A stretch of 64,000 nt of DNA, taken from positions 2,728,001 to 2,792,000 of the forward strand of contig JARFXM010000003.1 in the NCBI GenBank assembly GCA_029532625.1. Reading direction: 5' to 3'. Of the stretch, positions 48,816 to 61,132 are shown piece after piece. The stretch's first letter is position 1, and the number at the start of each line of letters is the position of its first letter. The translations under genes were made by a program, and so were the position numbers. The notes beneath the pieces are model-generated. The model saw only the letters and a program-made list of their open reading frames with translations, had not been told where the DNA came from and did not search any database. The stretch is from Lomentospora prolificans. Its lineage: Eukaryota > Ascomycota > Sordariomycetes > Microascales > Microascaceae.

Positions 48816-51488
48816 ATGTCCGAAAGCCTGCAGCCTCGGGTATCACGACCAACCCGCGATCGAATCGCGACTAGCTGTGGCGAGTGTAGGAGGAGAAAGC
48901 AAAAGGTCAGTTACTTTTCATCCCCCTGTTCTATTTCTGTTCCACATAGCCCGGTATGCACGAGAGGTTTTAGTTGGGCTTTTGTAATATCCACTCCCCT
49001 GATCCTATTAAGTCTTGCCTTCTCTCAGGCGTACTGGTAGTCGCATCCTAGAACTGGCTTGGGATTGTGATCGACTTATCAGGTTCCCTTGCCTGCAGTA
49101 GCGATGGCTGACAGCTCGTTCGCGGGTTAGTGCTCCCAAGGCCAACCATGCACAAATTGCGCGCGAAGGTTTCCACAGCCCGTCTGCGAATACAAGCAAA
49201 GCCGGTAAGCCCCAAACTCGCCCATCTCGGGTGCAATAGCCCTTTCCTTCCAGGTGTTCCCTTTCGAGATGTTTCTGAGCCTGGGCTTACGTGTCCGGAA
49301 AATGGAGGCGCAAGAACCCCCCTGGCGTGTCCAGTCACCCTACCTTCACCGTAACCCTACGCTCTTCGAACGACAAGGAGCCCGGGACAAGAGAGGGACT
49401 GTTGGATGGCCCGGAACCAGAATGGTTAAAACATCGTGGGCCCGGGGGTCTCGGCCACGGAGGCGAGATTGCCTACTGGTCCGGCGTTAATATGGCAACT
49501 CAGTACCCAAGTGCCATGTCTCTCGAGAGGCTGATCAACATCTCGTCGGCATCCGCGGAACTGCCTCTAAGGCTGCCCGTCCCAAGTCAGCCCCAGGATA
49601 CAGAACAGGATAGGAGGCGGTCGCAGGCAGTCAATGATGCGATGCGTCTAATCCTTTTCCGTGTCAGCGTCCCAGACAAGTTTCTCGTCCCCTGGAATAG
49701 TGATGCACAGCAACTTTTTGCGTTGCATGCTGTTTCCAGTTCGCCAAGCCCTACGATGTGGCTCGGCTTGCCTAATGACTTTGAAACGCTACCGATGGTG
49801 CCGTCGAAACAGAATAGTGATCTCTTGAGAATATGTAAGTGACTTGTCACGAGCCCTAGGATAATTGGATGTGTTCCCAAATAGGTTGTTCTGTGTCGGT
49901 TTGAAGGCCTGGGTCTCCAATAAACCAACATACTGACTTGGAATTTGCAGTCCTCAAGCTTCTTTCGAGGTATAAGACGAGTCTTGATGGCAACCCGGAT
50001 CCAAACAACCCCGTCGTCAAGTCCTACTTCCCCTTCTGCATTCAAGATCCCTTACTCTTACAGATTATCCTCTATACCTCAGCCTGTTTCCTGAACGAGA
50101 CCGGTCATATGCCTAAGACGGCGGTAATGGCTCACAAAGGCAAGGCTATCGGTATGTTGAATAAACACCTACGCTCACAGAATCACCAAACTGGCGATGC
50201 CGTCATTGCAGGTGTCGTTCAGCTCATTGTAGATGAGTGGTACTGGGGAGATACGGATGATTTGAGAGCGCATATGAGAGGACTTAGGGAGATGATTCGC
50301 ATTCGGGGAGGGTTCTACAACCTTGGAATGGACGGATTACTGGCAAAGCTAGTCATCAGGTTAGTTTTGGGGTTCGAATACCGATTCGAACCCCCCTCTT
50401 TTCTCGACATGAGGGCGCCCTTGTTTTCTAACATTTATGTCCATATTAGCCACGATATCGGTATTGCGCTTGCCCACGAGATCCAACCATTCCTCAGTAA
50501 TGGAATGGATTACGATTATCTTGATACCACTGTCTTGCCCTTTCGCATTTCTCATAATACCCCATTTCTTCCCAACCTCGCATCTTTTGCAACATCGGCT
50601 GAAGCCCTTGGACTACATCCTACCACAGCCTCTATTCTCGACGATGTAAGGTTTTTGATCAATACAGTGATGTCACTGCCAGACAATGCGTCCATGCCAG
50701 AGCTACAAAAGGTCTCAGCCACGGCCTCTTGGATGTATGAGCGTATTCACAGTCTTCCCGAGGATTCGCCAGACACAAAGCGGCTATTTGAATTTGAAGA
50801 CCTCATCCTCCAGAGAGACGCAATCGAGCCACCTGATACTGCCCCTCCTACCGAAGGATCTAGGGCTACACAGACGGGCAAGCATGGTGAGATCAACAAT
50901 TCTCGCGCTGAACACGGAGCCAAACCACAGGCCGGCCAGCGCACTTTGGATACAGGATTGACATACCAAACGGACCAAACGAGAGAAAATAATCCTGTGC
51001 CTGATAAGTCCACAAAAGCCAAAACTGCTAGCTCTAAAAGCCCCGATACATCTGCCTCTCCGGGGCCAGACTATATGTACCGTGTAATCCGATTAGCGGC
51101 TTTGGTCAATATCAGGGCCATACGAGATCGTACACCACTCAGCAAGGCGTGCTCAATTGACGAATTCTTACAAGTATGGACCACTTCTTGGAGGGTTCCA
51201 CTAACGACATGGAGATGTGCCGTGGGCATCTTCAATTGGGCCATGGTGGCCATCATTCCTGCGTGTCACGGTGGTGCACATGAGCGGTTTGCTCGTACGA
51301 TGTACATGATTTCCATGATATCACGCGCAGCAGAGGATTGGAGATTGATGTTTGAAGCCTCTCGAGTGGCCATGAGGCTGCAGCGTTGGCTTGCGCAAGG
51401 AGGGAATGATGGCACACTTAGTGGAGGCGGCCATGCGGTTGCGAAACACGGGTTCCTGAACACCAATTGGACGTCTTCCCATACATAG
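48816..51488 (+). CDS. Zn(II)2Cys6 fungal transcription factor
   Basis: Sequence-specific regulator of unknown pathway. Five exons, 48816-48905, 49131-49204, 49308-49834, 49951-50359 and 50450-51488, give 712 aa. The zinc cluster is split by a 225 bp intron: exon 1 ends in TSCGECRRRKQK and exon 2 begins CSQGQPCTNCARRF, together restoring all six cysteines (residues 21-48). The acceptor at 49307 was chosen because the stronger-looking acceptor at 49253 leads to an in-frame TGA at 49276 and because a GCTTAC branch-like site lies about 20 bp upstream. A fungal-specific regulatory domain follows, with ILYTSACFLNETG and HDIGIALAHEIQPF blocks. A low-complexity linker (about 440-510) precedes a conserved C-terminal helical part. 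Intron 4 holds an 11 bp perfect inverted repeat near its donor. Confidence 0.85.
50369..50394 (+). repeat. 11 bp inverted repeat inside intron 4
   Basis: Arms GGGGTTCGAAT and ATTCGAACCCC are perfectly complementary around a four-base ACCG loop, starting nine bases after the donor GT of the intron. In RNA this would form a compact hairpin beside the 5' splice site. The intron is 90 bp, a multiple of three, with no stop, so retention would add 30 residues in frame. Confidence 0.85.
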
Positions 51489-52148
51489 ACCCATCTGGAT
51501 GTGGAAGGCCCTGGGAAAAGACCGAAAACAGAAGGATATCAATGAAACTGCCCAATGTGTGGATATGGATTTTGGAATACGCCTATAGGCATTAGCGTGC
51601 GGTTTTGGGCCACCGTCGATCGAGTCAACATCCCCTCTGCTATATTAAAGTCAAAATGCACCGCACGACCATATTGACGATCATATCCACATTTTGCGGA
51701 GGCTTACGTAGGTTGGATTCATGTAAGCTCATAGTGTGGTACCAATTTCTCACCAGCTCAGCAGTTGTTCCCCGCGGTTGGAGGAAAGCCAAGTTATTTG
51801 ACTTGATGGATCAAAGATGCTGCTAGCCACCCCGCCCCCGCCCCCGCCTTCGCCCTCTCCACCGTGATTAAACCACGGCACTCCCCAGGACAGCCAGCGA
51901 GCCAGTGGAACATATTGCCGCTGGCCGGAACATTTATACAGGGGAGCTGCTCGCTTTTTTAGGTGACGATCGGGCCATAAAATTACCCTTGCGTGGAGAA
52001 GCTAGCTACTGCTCTTTCCACAAGAACCCCACACCTTGCATACTCGCGATACTCGTCGAGACCGATCTTGTTCCTCATCCGCGAATTTGACGGAATAGAG
52101 CAAGAGATTTAAATCGTCAAAACAAGCACACGGCCTCTTGAACTCGCA
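51489..52148. other. Intergenic with C-rich box
   Basis: About 0.66 kb between the Zn2Cys6 gene and the oxidoreductase gene. A CCCCCG-type hexamer array at 51830-51848 lies about 300 bp upstream of the oxidoreductase start and could be a GC-box-like or C2H2-factor (stress-element-like) site. Nothing else recognised. Confidence 0.5.
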
Positions 52149-53308
52149 ATGGCACCGGTTGGAGTGGCTATCATCGGGGGAGGCATCTGGGTGAAGATGC
52201 ATCACCTTGTACGCTTACAATTCCTATCTAATGACTTACCGCCAAGCCATCAACTAACACCTAGAGTCGATCCGAATAGCCCTCCGTCCTCGCTTGCCAA
52301 AATCTTTCCCTCAAAGCCATTTACTCTCGAACACTCGCCAGTGCCCAAAAAGCTGCCCAGACAATCCCTCCCGAGGCCAGCGTCTCCCCCGACCTCTACT
52401 CTTCCGATTCGGGGCCGGGAAAGTCCTATGCTGACCTCCTGGCTCGCTCGGATATCGAAGCTGTGATCGTCTGTGTCAATATCCGGGACGGCCCCACACA
52501 CGCTGCCGAGGCGCTCAGCGCAGGAAAGCACGTCCTTTCTGAGAAGCCCATCGCTGCTAACATCGAAGCAGCTAAGAAGCTCATCGATCATTGGAAGAGC
52601 GTAGTGGCGGGCGGAAAAAATGTCTCGCTGAGCATTGCGGAGAACTTTAGGTTCTTCGAGTCGGTCAACTTTGCCACCAAGGAATCCAAGAAACTAGGCA
52701 AATTAAACGGGTTCCAAGGAAGGATGTTCTTCCCTATTGGGACCGACAACTCCTGGTTGACGGACTGGCGTAAGCAGCCCACTCACCAGGGCGGGTTCGT
52801 CCTCGACGCTGGCATTCACTTCATCGCCTACCTTCGCTCGATCCTCGGACATGAAAATGCGCTCGAGAGTGTGTCCGCCTATACGGCACAGGTCCAACCT
52901 CACCTTCCGCCTCTCGATACTGTACACTGCCTTATGCGAACTAAATCCGGCGTCGTTGGCTCCATTTGCATCAGCTCTGGCACTCTCTATCTCGAGAGCT
53001 CGGAAACGTTGTTCTCGTTTGAGGATGGGGCCATCATCGCCGAGGCTGGGAAAGTCATCGTCAAGTCTGCCGATCTGGAGGCGAAGAAGGAAGGACGCAA
53101 CGAGGTGGACACGGATGAGCAGCACTTTGACCTGGCGCACTACGGTGTCAAGGAGGAGGTGTTCGCATGGGCGGAGGGGCTTGTTAGCGGACGGCCGAAC
53201 CCGGCGCAGTCTGTGGAGGAGGCGCTGGCGGATATTGAGGTTATGGAGAAGATGTTTAAGAGTGGACAAGAGAATGGAGCCGTGCAGAAGTTAGAGTATC
53301 AGTTGTAA
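52149..53308 (+). CDS. Gfo/Idh/MocA-family NAD(P)-dependent oxidoreductase
   Basis: Predicted soluble dehydrogenase of the glucose-fructose oxidoreductase / inositol dehydrogenase superfamily; substrate probably a sugar, polyol or diol. Exons 52149-52208 and 52280-53308 give 362 aa. Exon 1 carries the Rossmann nucleotide loop (VAIIGGGIWVK). The acceptor at 52279 joins HHL to PSVLACQNLSLKAIYSR in frame; the nearer acceptor at 52264 would reach stops. The family signature EKP is present in VLSEKPIAANIEAAKKLI, with the conserved Lys of the active site. GGFVLDAGIHFIAYLRSI is the C-terminal-domain block with the catalytic Asp-x3-His pattern. Length and domain order are normal for the family. No cofactor preference can be read with certainty. 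Confidence 0.92.
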
Positions 53309-53591
53309 GCGACAAGTGTGGAATTGGATAATATCGGGAAGATTTCCCCAGGCTAAGAAGGGCAGGAGGATAGTATTGACTGAATAGGCAGGCACGCTCA
53401 AGGGAAAGGATCGTGTCGCGTCGAATGTTCATATGAAACTGCGGTTGCAAGCCATTGTTTGGAAAGAACGACCTGGATCAAGCTCCCTGTGTCCTTCCTC
53501 GGATGACCTACAATTATTAGATATATTCCCAGCCTAGCCAAACCTAAACAAGTGCCACATAACCAAAATTGCCTTCTATGCAAACCAAGAC

Positions 53592-54296
53592 ATGATGGAC
53601 GGGCCTAAAACGCCACCCCTAAAGTCCAAGCTCCGAGACCGAACCCCGGAGCCGTCACATGGGCGGGACGGCGAAGATCAAAAGCACCTTCAAGAGGCGC
53701 CACCCAACGCTCCGCGAACCGTAAAAACAGCGCCTATAGATCGGGTGTATTCTACGAGCGACGAGGATATATTTCAAACAAAAGACACGCCTAGTCCTCA
53801 GTTCAGCAAGGAAACGGCTGACGAGTCTCCATCTGTTGCGGCGCTGAGACGCCAGCTTCAACGAACACACTTCGACACCCGATACATGGACCGACCAGTT
53901 TTACGACCAGTGGGGCCTCGGGAGCCTCCAGTGACTCCAGTACGACCAAGAAGGAAGAGACACAGTGAACCCAGCGATACGGATGTCCTTCGTTCCAGCA
54001 GCGTACAAGAAAGGCGGCCGGAGAGGTGTCGGGCGCTATTCTCTAGACCCTCAAGGCGGCTCGTGGGCCCGCGGCCGCTGGAATCGGACACAAATGGAAT
54101 CGAGTTTATGACCATATGCGAATATGAGTCGAGTTTTGAAGCCGCCGGAAAGCAAGTTGGTGCGGATGGGGATAGTACCACGCAAGACCGCTCTGGGAGC
54201 GACGATGAGTCCCGCAGTGGATCATCTACTCCCAGAGCCTCAAAACGCAACCGGCGATTTCGGGAAGATGAGAGTCGGAAGCTTGAGGATGGTTAA
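53592..54296 (+). CDS. Uncharacterised disordered protein
   Basis: Single-exon open frame of 234 aa starting at the first of two adjacent ATGs. No domain recognised. Composition is rich in Pro, Arg, Ser and Glu, with repeated SP/TP sites (for example KTPPLK, RTPEPS, DTPSPQF) suited to proline-directed phosphorylation, and basic clusters near PVRPRRKRHSEP and the C-terminus (SKRNRRFRED). Mostly disordered, possibly nuclear. Codon usage resembles its neighbours and no similar-length frame competes on the other strand, so it is probably real. The 3' end could be extended by splicing, because a GT follows the last Asp codon. Confidence 0.6.
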   Translation: MMDGPKTPPLKSKLRDRTPEPSHGRDGEDQKHLQEAPPNAPRTVKTAPIDRVYSTSDEDIFQTKDTPSPQFSKETADESPSVAALRRQLQRTHFDTRYMDRPVLRPVGPREPPVTPVRPRRKRHSEPSDTDVLRSSSVQERRPERCRALFSRPSRRLVGPRPLESDTNGIEFMTICEYESSFEAAGKQVGADGDSTTQDRSGSDDESRSGSSTPRASKRNRRFREDESRKLEDG

Positions 54297-54758
54297 ATAT
54301 TCTACTGATTGTTAAAAACTGAAAACAGAAATAGAATCATGGAAAACTGTAAGTTGCCAACCACTATTGAGGCTGAAGCTGCGAGGGCATGTACTTAGAC
54401 GATACTCTCGTGAGCTTCGGGATGAGACGATCCACAACAGTAGCGAAACTGGACAGGAAAGGCATGCAAATTTAAACTGGACCAGGCTTCTACAAATCTA
54501 TGGAAACATTGAAGGTAGTGCTTTGTTGGTTTAAACTGTTGAGCTTTCTTGTAACATCATTGTGCAAAAGCAGTAAAGCTAGGAAGGTGCAATCCCAGTG
54601 CACAGGTGTGAAATTGTAAGCTCCAAAGATAATCCCTGGCCATTTATTCTTCTACCCGGGCCACCTTACCCTCTTCACCACACTACAAAGCCCTGTATTT
54701 ATCCTTCAATCCGAGTACCACCACCAAAAGTCACGTGTATTTTACCACATAATTCAAT

Positions 54759-56348
54759 ATGGCTGACCAGGAGGCCAGTGATGTCTTCAAAGAAAGCGAC
54801 TCTTCTGGAGCCTCTTCTACTCCCTCGAGATCGATTCGAAGCAAATCGGTTTCAGACCTGCAGGATTATTTCGGTGTTTCAAATCACCTACGAAATCATA
54901 CAGATACCGGAGAACAGGACGTTGACCCCCAGACCCCATCAAACTCAAGCCCTGTCCAAGAGACACCGTTGACCCCCGTTACAGCGATCCGTATCAACAC
55001 AGCCAATCGCGCTCTCGCGTCGTCGACCAGCCTTCCGCCTTCAGGATCGCAAAGTAATAGGCGCCAGGCTTTGCAAAAGACTCACCGAGCTCCGACCTCT
55101 TCGCCTACACCATCCCGTGTGCGAGTCCGTTTAGTCTCGAGCTCTCGACCTCTTCCACCCACACCTTGCCGAATTCGTCTTCGCAACCGCTCTCGCACCC
55201 GAGGAGAGACTGCATCGCGTCCCCAGTACGAGCCGATCGACGACCCTAGTTCTCACTCTACTCAGGACGAGCAGCGGATTGACGACGGGCCTCCCCATCA
55301 CCACATCAGTGGGACCCATAGTCGCATATACGAGGCACATTCGCAAAGTTTCACGGCCATGAACGGCATGAATGGAGGTGCCATGCCCGCCGGTATGGTT
55401 GGCATGCCAACTCCTGCTGGCCACCAGTCCGAGCTGAATTACATTTATGGACTTGTTGAGGAGCTCAGCAAGCAACTCGCCGAGAACAGGCGCCAGACCG
55501 AGGAGATTGTGCTTGGAGTTGGGCGCATTCGAAACCGAGCTCGCACTCAGGGCCTTGGCAACGACGAGCTTATCAATGTGGCTTCTGAAGAAATCAATGG
55601 TATGCACTGCTCCTTACTCATCGGCTGTCGTTTCTTCGACTAACCAAATTTTTGTCGGGCATTGTTAGGCCAGGAGAAAAATCTCGATGCCATCGTCTCT
55701 ATCCTAACTGAGGCTCTCGAGAAGGCTAAGTACAGTCGAGATGCGAACGCTGCTCTCCTCAACGACTACGCTCGCGCAATGGGCAACATGGTCAGACAAC
55801 TCCACGACTACAAAGCTAACCAAGTCGTCGAAATTGCCCGCTGGCACCGATCTTACCGCGATCAGCTCGCCGAAGAGCGAGAGGAAAATGCCCGCTTGCG
55901 AGAGCAGATCTGGGAGATGAATCGCCGGGCTGCTCGCGCCAACGAGATGCTACGCGAGTTCAGGAATCACTATGAGGAGAGCGAAGAGCGATGGGCACGC
56001 CGGGTCGACCACACTGCCACCCGCCAGGAAATTCGTTTCTGGAAGCGCATGGCGATGCCCGAGATTCCCGATGACGACCCGTATTGGAGTGATGATGACG
56101 ATCTCATTGACATCAAGGAGAAGATGCGCCTCAGGGAGTTGGAACAGCAGGCCAGAGAGCACCAACAGCAGATGGCCGCTCAGGATCAAGAGGATCCTGA
56201 GGGTCTCGACCTGTTGGCTCCTATCGCACATGCGCCTCAGGCCGACTCATCTCAAGATCAATTCGGGGGTGTACCCATGCAGAGAGATGAAAGCTCGGTT
56301 CCTGCCCGTCCAGACAGCGCTGCTAGCACCGGTTCATCAGGACAGTAA
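54759..56348 (+). CDS. Uncharacterised coiled-coil protein
   Basis: Exons 54759-55599 and 55669-56348 (69 bp intron with a CTAAC branch point) give 506 aa. The N-terminal 200 residues are Ser/Thr/Pro/Arg-rich and disordered. A Met/Gly-rich patch (MNGMNGGAMPAGMVGM) precedes a helical half: a segment beginning LNYIYGLVEELSKQLAENR continues across the intron into a long charged coiled coil (about 290-430; REQIWEMNRRAARANEML). An acidic turn DDDPYWSDDDDLID follows, then a Gln-rich tail. It resembles fungus-specific conserved coiled-coil proteins of unknown role; I cannot name an orthologue. The conserved-looking helical half and clean splice support a real gene, perhaps a cytoskeletal or nuclear scaffold. 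Confidence 0.82.
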
Positions 56349-56935
56349 ACCGCATATGCGTTGCGTTGCCCTGCCCACCCACGCCTGGTTGACCCCGCCG
56401 TTGGTGATAGGTTGGGCTTCTCCCCGAATAGGGACCTCTGTTGTTTTTGTCTTTCGATTACCCGGCGCCATCCACCGAGAGGGGAGGCGAGTTATGGTTG
56501 GAGCTCGAATTTTTTGTTCGTTACAGGTGCATTACGTCGCATCGCATTGCATCGCGAGGAGTTTCGGAATAAGGAAGTACTACGGACGGACGGACGGACT
56601 GGATTGTTTTCTTTTTCTAATGGAATAAAATTCAAGGTTATCATCAGATATCCCACATACCATGGACTTTCGTGTACGATAAGATTGGAGTTTAGTAACC
56701 TTTGTGCCAGGTCTACTGAAAACATGGCTGCGATGACCAACGAAGGCGTCAATATCAGTTGTACAGACGACCTCTCTGATGTCATGAAAACAGATCAAAT
56801 GTGATTCTGGATCTCATCCAAGTTAAATTATTTTGAAATCTAATATGATCCAAAACAAAATCCCTTTTTGACGCCAAGCCTGAAGGATAGCATTCGTTCT
56901 AATTTGATCTTACCAGCTCAGTTCTATCATTGAAT
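56349..56935. other. Intergenic between convergent genes
   Basis: About 0.6 kb between the coiled-coil gene (+) and the permease gene (-). It holds a short GGAC/CGGA tandem near 56584-56598 and otherwise AT-richer 3' flanks of both genes. No gene recognised. Confidence 0.5.
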
Positions 56936-58766
56936 TTACACTGAGTGGATTTGCTTAACAACGCGACCAGATACGACGTCCACCTCATCGATCGGCTTGA
57001 ACACGGTCCATTTCTTCCTGTTAGGATCCTTACGGTTCTTGATATAGTGGGAGAAGGAGTGGCAGGCCCAGAAAATCCAAGGCACGAGCATCCCCACATT
57101 CTCTCGCATGACGCTTGCGACTGTCACCGATGATCCCTTTAGAGGGAAGACGGCCGAGAGAGGGTTCGCAAGGAGAGCAAAGGTGCCCACGAAAATAGTG
57201 AAATATGATCCCCATACACCAAACGGGCTCGCGAATATCAGCGATTTGGGAGATACGCCGGTGCGGCTGAGAGCACGGCGGTAGCGGATATGCGAGACGG
57301 CAATGGCGATCCAGACGTAGAAGCCAAAGGTGGCGGCAATGCTCAGGAGCCAGTCAAAGATCTGCGCGCCCTCGGGAGCGGCGTTGATGAAGGCCAAGAG
57401 GCCGGCGCAGAGAGTCAGGATCTGAGCGTAGTAAGGGACTCCCTTCCTGTTGACCTTTGACAGGAAGGCGGGGCCGCAGCCCTTTGTGCAGAGGGCCTGG
57501 AGGGCGCGCGAGGTAGCAAAGACGGCCATGTTGGCCATGGAGAGGAGGGCGGCGAGGATCATGGCGTTGAAGAAGTGGGCTAGGCCGGGGATGCCGGCGA
57601 GCTGGGCCGCCAAGGCGAAGGGGGAGAATTTGGCGCCGTGGCCGGTCTGGCTGAGGTCCGGGTGGTCGGAGGGAATGACGAGGCCTAGGCAGAGGACGCC
57701 GATGACGTAGAAGACGGCGATGCGGAAGAAGGCGAGGTATGTGCCGAGGGGCATGGCCTTCTCGGGAGTTTTGCATTCTCGCGCGGTCATAGCAAGAAGC
57801 TCAGTTCCATTGTAGGACACTAACAAGAAGTTAGGAATACCAAGACACGGCGACCACATCACCCCCGAATAGAGAAGAGCCACTTACTACCAGCGACGCG
57901 GAATACGGCAAGGAAACCGGCGAAACCATTCTTGAATGCGGCTCCGTTGGCGTAGTAGTGGAAACCCAACGGTTTTGGCTGTCTACAATGAGATTTCGGG
58001 TTAGAGTTGGGTTATGTTAAGGCACAGGCTGCGACTCTCACCTTGTATCCTGCGGTATGCCTCCAGCGGCCGTGATGATGGCGACAATAATGAAGACAGT
58101 GCAGGCCAGGACCTTACCAACACCAAGCCAATGCTCAATCTCTCCGAATACTTTGGATCCCAAGAACGATGCGCAAGAGATGCAGAACAAGATAGGCCCA
58201 ACAGCCCACTCTGGGCGCAAATCATGCAACCAGAACTTCATTTGGGCACCCATAGTGGTCAGCTCGAAAGGCAGGACGGTGATCCAGTTGAGAACAAACA
58301 TCCAGCCGATCGCAAATCCCCAATGCTCGCCAAGAAACCGGTCAGCGTAGTCGTAAAACGCACCGGCAACCGGGAACGTGGCTAAAGGTTCGCATGTGCG
58401 TTAGCTTTCACGGGCTACGCCGCTCCACCTAACATTGTACACCAGTTAAACCAAACATGAGGGGAGATCCTTACTCGCAAGCTCTCCAAGCGAGCCCATG
58501 GTAGTACATATCATGAAACCGACAACGGCATAGTTGAGTACGGCGTTCCCACCGCCTCCCGAGCTCAGGGCAGAGCCAGAAGCAACGAAAAGACCAGCAC
58601 CGATGGATCCCGCAAGGGAAAGAAAGACCATCTGACGATTCTCAATTCCACGTTGGAAGTTGGCGTCGTTCTGTCTCGTGAACATGGTACCTTCTGCAGA
58701 GTCGGCGGGCGGCAAGGGAGTTGCCTCGGCCGCCGTCCGTTCTTTGCTTACCTCGAAAGGTGACAT
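56936..58766 (-). CDS. YAT-family amino-acid permease
   Basis: Plasma-membrane proton-coupled amino-acid importer of the APC superfamily. Four exons, 58766-58475, 58381-58042, 57982-57888 and 57819-56936, give 536 aa. A hydrophilic N-terminus is followed by about 12 membrane helices. Helix 1 carries the substrate-binding glycine motif SLAGSIGAGLFVASG. FPVAGAFYDYADRFLG is the conserved block after helix 2/3. The exon 3/4 junction reads VAGMSYNGTELLAMTARE, matching the helix-6 region of fungal YAT permeases and confirming the splice. GYRRAL-like intracellular positives (SHIRYRRALS) and a Lys/Arg-rich C-terminal tail (KNRKDPNRKKW) are cytosolic. Substrate range cannot be read from sequence; many relatives are broad-specificity. 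Confidence 0.92.
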
Positions 58767-59535
58767 TGATTGCGGTAAAGTAGATATATTATGTTATATA
58801 ACGTAGATTCTTCTCTTTCCTTGAGTTTCGCTGCGAGTGAATCGAGTGTTGAACAAGAGTTAGAAGGGCGCGAGGTCGATAGAACCAGGTGAAAGCCAAG
58901 TACTGGCAATCCGCGCAGTTAAGTACACCGACCCTCATTTCCTAGCGTCGGCGTTGACACCACGATGGCAAATGCCGGGTCTGCTGACTTGGGCGACGAG
59001 TGCAGCATGTGAGAAGAGCTTATCGAGCATTGTTGATATATATCGAGGGATGCTGGCGCGATAGACTCGCATGAGCACGCTAAGAGCCCGAGTGACAAGT
59101 AATAGATTGGAGCCGTCAAAGAACGGCCGTGATGCTAGCATGCTTAAACTTGGTTCCTACCAATGGAAGAACGTGTTTTGTCTGAAAGCCGACGAAAGCC
59201 TTTCGGTCTTTTCAGAAAGGCGCAAAGGCTTCGCATCCGTAAGGTAAGCGTTCAACATCGCCTCCAGGCACCAATTGTAGACAGAAACTAATTGCATCTA
59301 GTAAGCTAGGCACTCTCTTGCCCCATAGTCCCGTGTCTCAAGAGAAGATAGTGTCGCAAAGCTGATTATTGAAGGGGCGCCGTGGGATCAGTCAACTGAA
59401 GTTTAATATTCACGATAATACATGGTCATGGTCCATTCTTGTGTCCGAGTCCTAACCCTAGCCTACCCTAAACCCTTCAGAAAACAAGCATCGACAAATC
59501 AACAATAACTTACAACAATCGTATCGTACAGCTCG
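58767..59535. other. Intergenic upstream of permease, downstream of UBR7
   Basis: About 0.77 kb. No gene recognised; probably carries the permease promoter and the UBR7 3' untranslated region. A small inverted motif around 59200-59225 (cctttcggtcttttcagaaagg) could form a short hairpin. Confidence 0.45.
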
Positions 59536-61132
59536 TCAGTACCCGCTTTGCTCCTTCCTGCCATTGGAACCGTCCTGGTCGTCGTTCGAGCTGGAAGCCG
59601 CTGCTGCACGGCCAGCATTTTTGATCGCTTCATCATCACCTCGGAGCTTAGCAAAATAGTCCTTGATATCATCGGCTCCAATTGCCTTGCCTGTACCCGC
59701 AAATGCTTCGAAAAGGGGCTTCAGTTTCTCCTTCATCATGTTGTAGGCCATGACACCTTCAATGGCCCTGACACGATCAATATTCTTGAGGGCGCTCTCG
59801 CCTCGTTCGTAGATACTGCCGCTGCCGTGAGTGGACGCGCCGTTCTCGGAGCCACCCTCAGAGAGCGGTGGCTCGTAAATATCCTCCTCTTCCTTCAGCT
59901 GCGGGAACTTTTCTAGGTAGATGCTGCATTCGTCGCAGCTGCATAGCTGCTCGCGGAAATCTGACTCGAAGAACAGGCTGAATCTTCCTGCAGGCGCTGC
60001 GGGTAGACGATTGAGTTTGCAGTCTGAGTTAGCAGTGCTTCGAGGCCGTTTCCCAGATCCGTCCGAATCGTCAACCTCAAGCTCACTAGCCTTGCGCTTC
60101 TTGCTATCGGTCGCACTTTCGTCGGCTTCAGTCGCCGAAGCTGGCTGGGTTGCTTGAGTTGTTTCTTTACTTAAAAACACTGGCATCAAGAATCCCTTGG
60201 TTCCAGCGTATCGCTTAATCCATGGGTTGGATTCAACACACTTGTAGCAGAAGAAACCCTCGAAAGCATCCTCTTGGGGGAAGCCTGGTGGCATGGGGAC
60301 GTCGTCATCCTCCTCCTCTTCACCCTCCGTCTTAACTTTCTCTTCCTTCTTGCTGTTGGCATCCTCATACCATTTGGGACCAAGCCCGGAGAGACAGCCA
60401 GGATGGTACCAGTCTTCGCCACAACCTCCAGTCAAATGCGTCCCAAGACCTAAGCATTGGAACATGGTTCCCTTCTGTTGAAATGGGTCATAGTCGCAGG
60501 AGCAGCCGCAGAAGCGGTTCCGGAAATTATGGTTGTATACATTTGGGGCCGAACCGCAAAATGGTTTCTCTGAATGTACGCCCTTCTTACCAGTTTCTGG
60601 ATCGGATCGAAGTTTACAAGTGCTAGTCGACGGCAAGCGAGTAGTACCGCAGTCACACGTGAAATTACGCTTGGCGAAAATCTCGACGAGTTTATGGTCG
60701 CCATGGCATTGGATCGAGCAAGCATAGCATACACCGGCAGCTTCGTACGGCGCGTCAACATCCTCGGGGGGTGGGTTGCAGGTAAGACAGGAAAAGACGC
60801 TTTGTTTGAGGGGGCCGAGCATATTCGTACAAGAATCGAAGGTCTTGAGGCAATGTTAGTCGAGGCTAACCGGGGCGGCGCATTGGCGAAGGACGTACAT
60901 ATGGCATTGCCTCTCTCGCATCAGCTTCAAGCTGCATCTGGTCTCGCAAAAAGCTATCAAATATGTGAGCTTCTGGATGCTGTATTGGCATCAAAGACTT
61001 AGTTTCTACCTACTCCGCGGCTGTTTGAGAGTCTTGCGACTGCGCAGAGACACTGTCGGCACGACGGATGGCCGGGCTGGGCTCAGAGGCTGGGGTGTTG
61101 CCCGCCTGGGAAGGATGGGAAGGCGGATCCAT
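59536..61132 (-). CDS. UBR7-like E3 ubiquitin ligase (UBR box plus PHD finger)
   Basis: Putative RING-less E3 ligase of the UBR7 / fission-yeast Mlo2 type, which in other eukaryotes acts in the nucleus on histone H2B and in ubiquitin transfer. Exons 61132-61014, 60953-60899 (a 55 bp mini-exon) and 60843-59536 give 493 aa. The mini-exon reads FLRDQMQLEADAREAMPY, the family's conserved lead-in, which confirms both introns. UBR box at about 77-138 (CLTCNPPP, then CYACSIQCHGDH and FTCDCGTTRL). Atypical PHD finger at about 170-260, with CGCSCDYDPFQQKGTMFQC, GCGEDWYHPGCL and FFCYKC, interrupted by an acidic loop (EGEEEEDDD). A basic KKRKASELE segment may be a nuclear signal. The C-terminal conserved region (CSCDECSIYL) is present. 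Length is near the family norm. Confidence 0.93.

Noticed and set aside
50365..50400. GGTTCGAATACC resembling a tRNA T-loop/B-box
   Set aside because: No acceptor stem, D-arm or anticodon arm around it; it lies in an intron as part of an inverted repeat.
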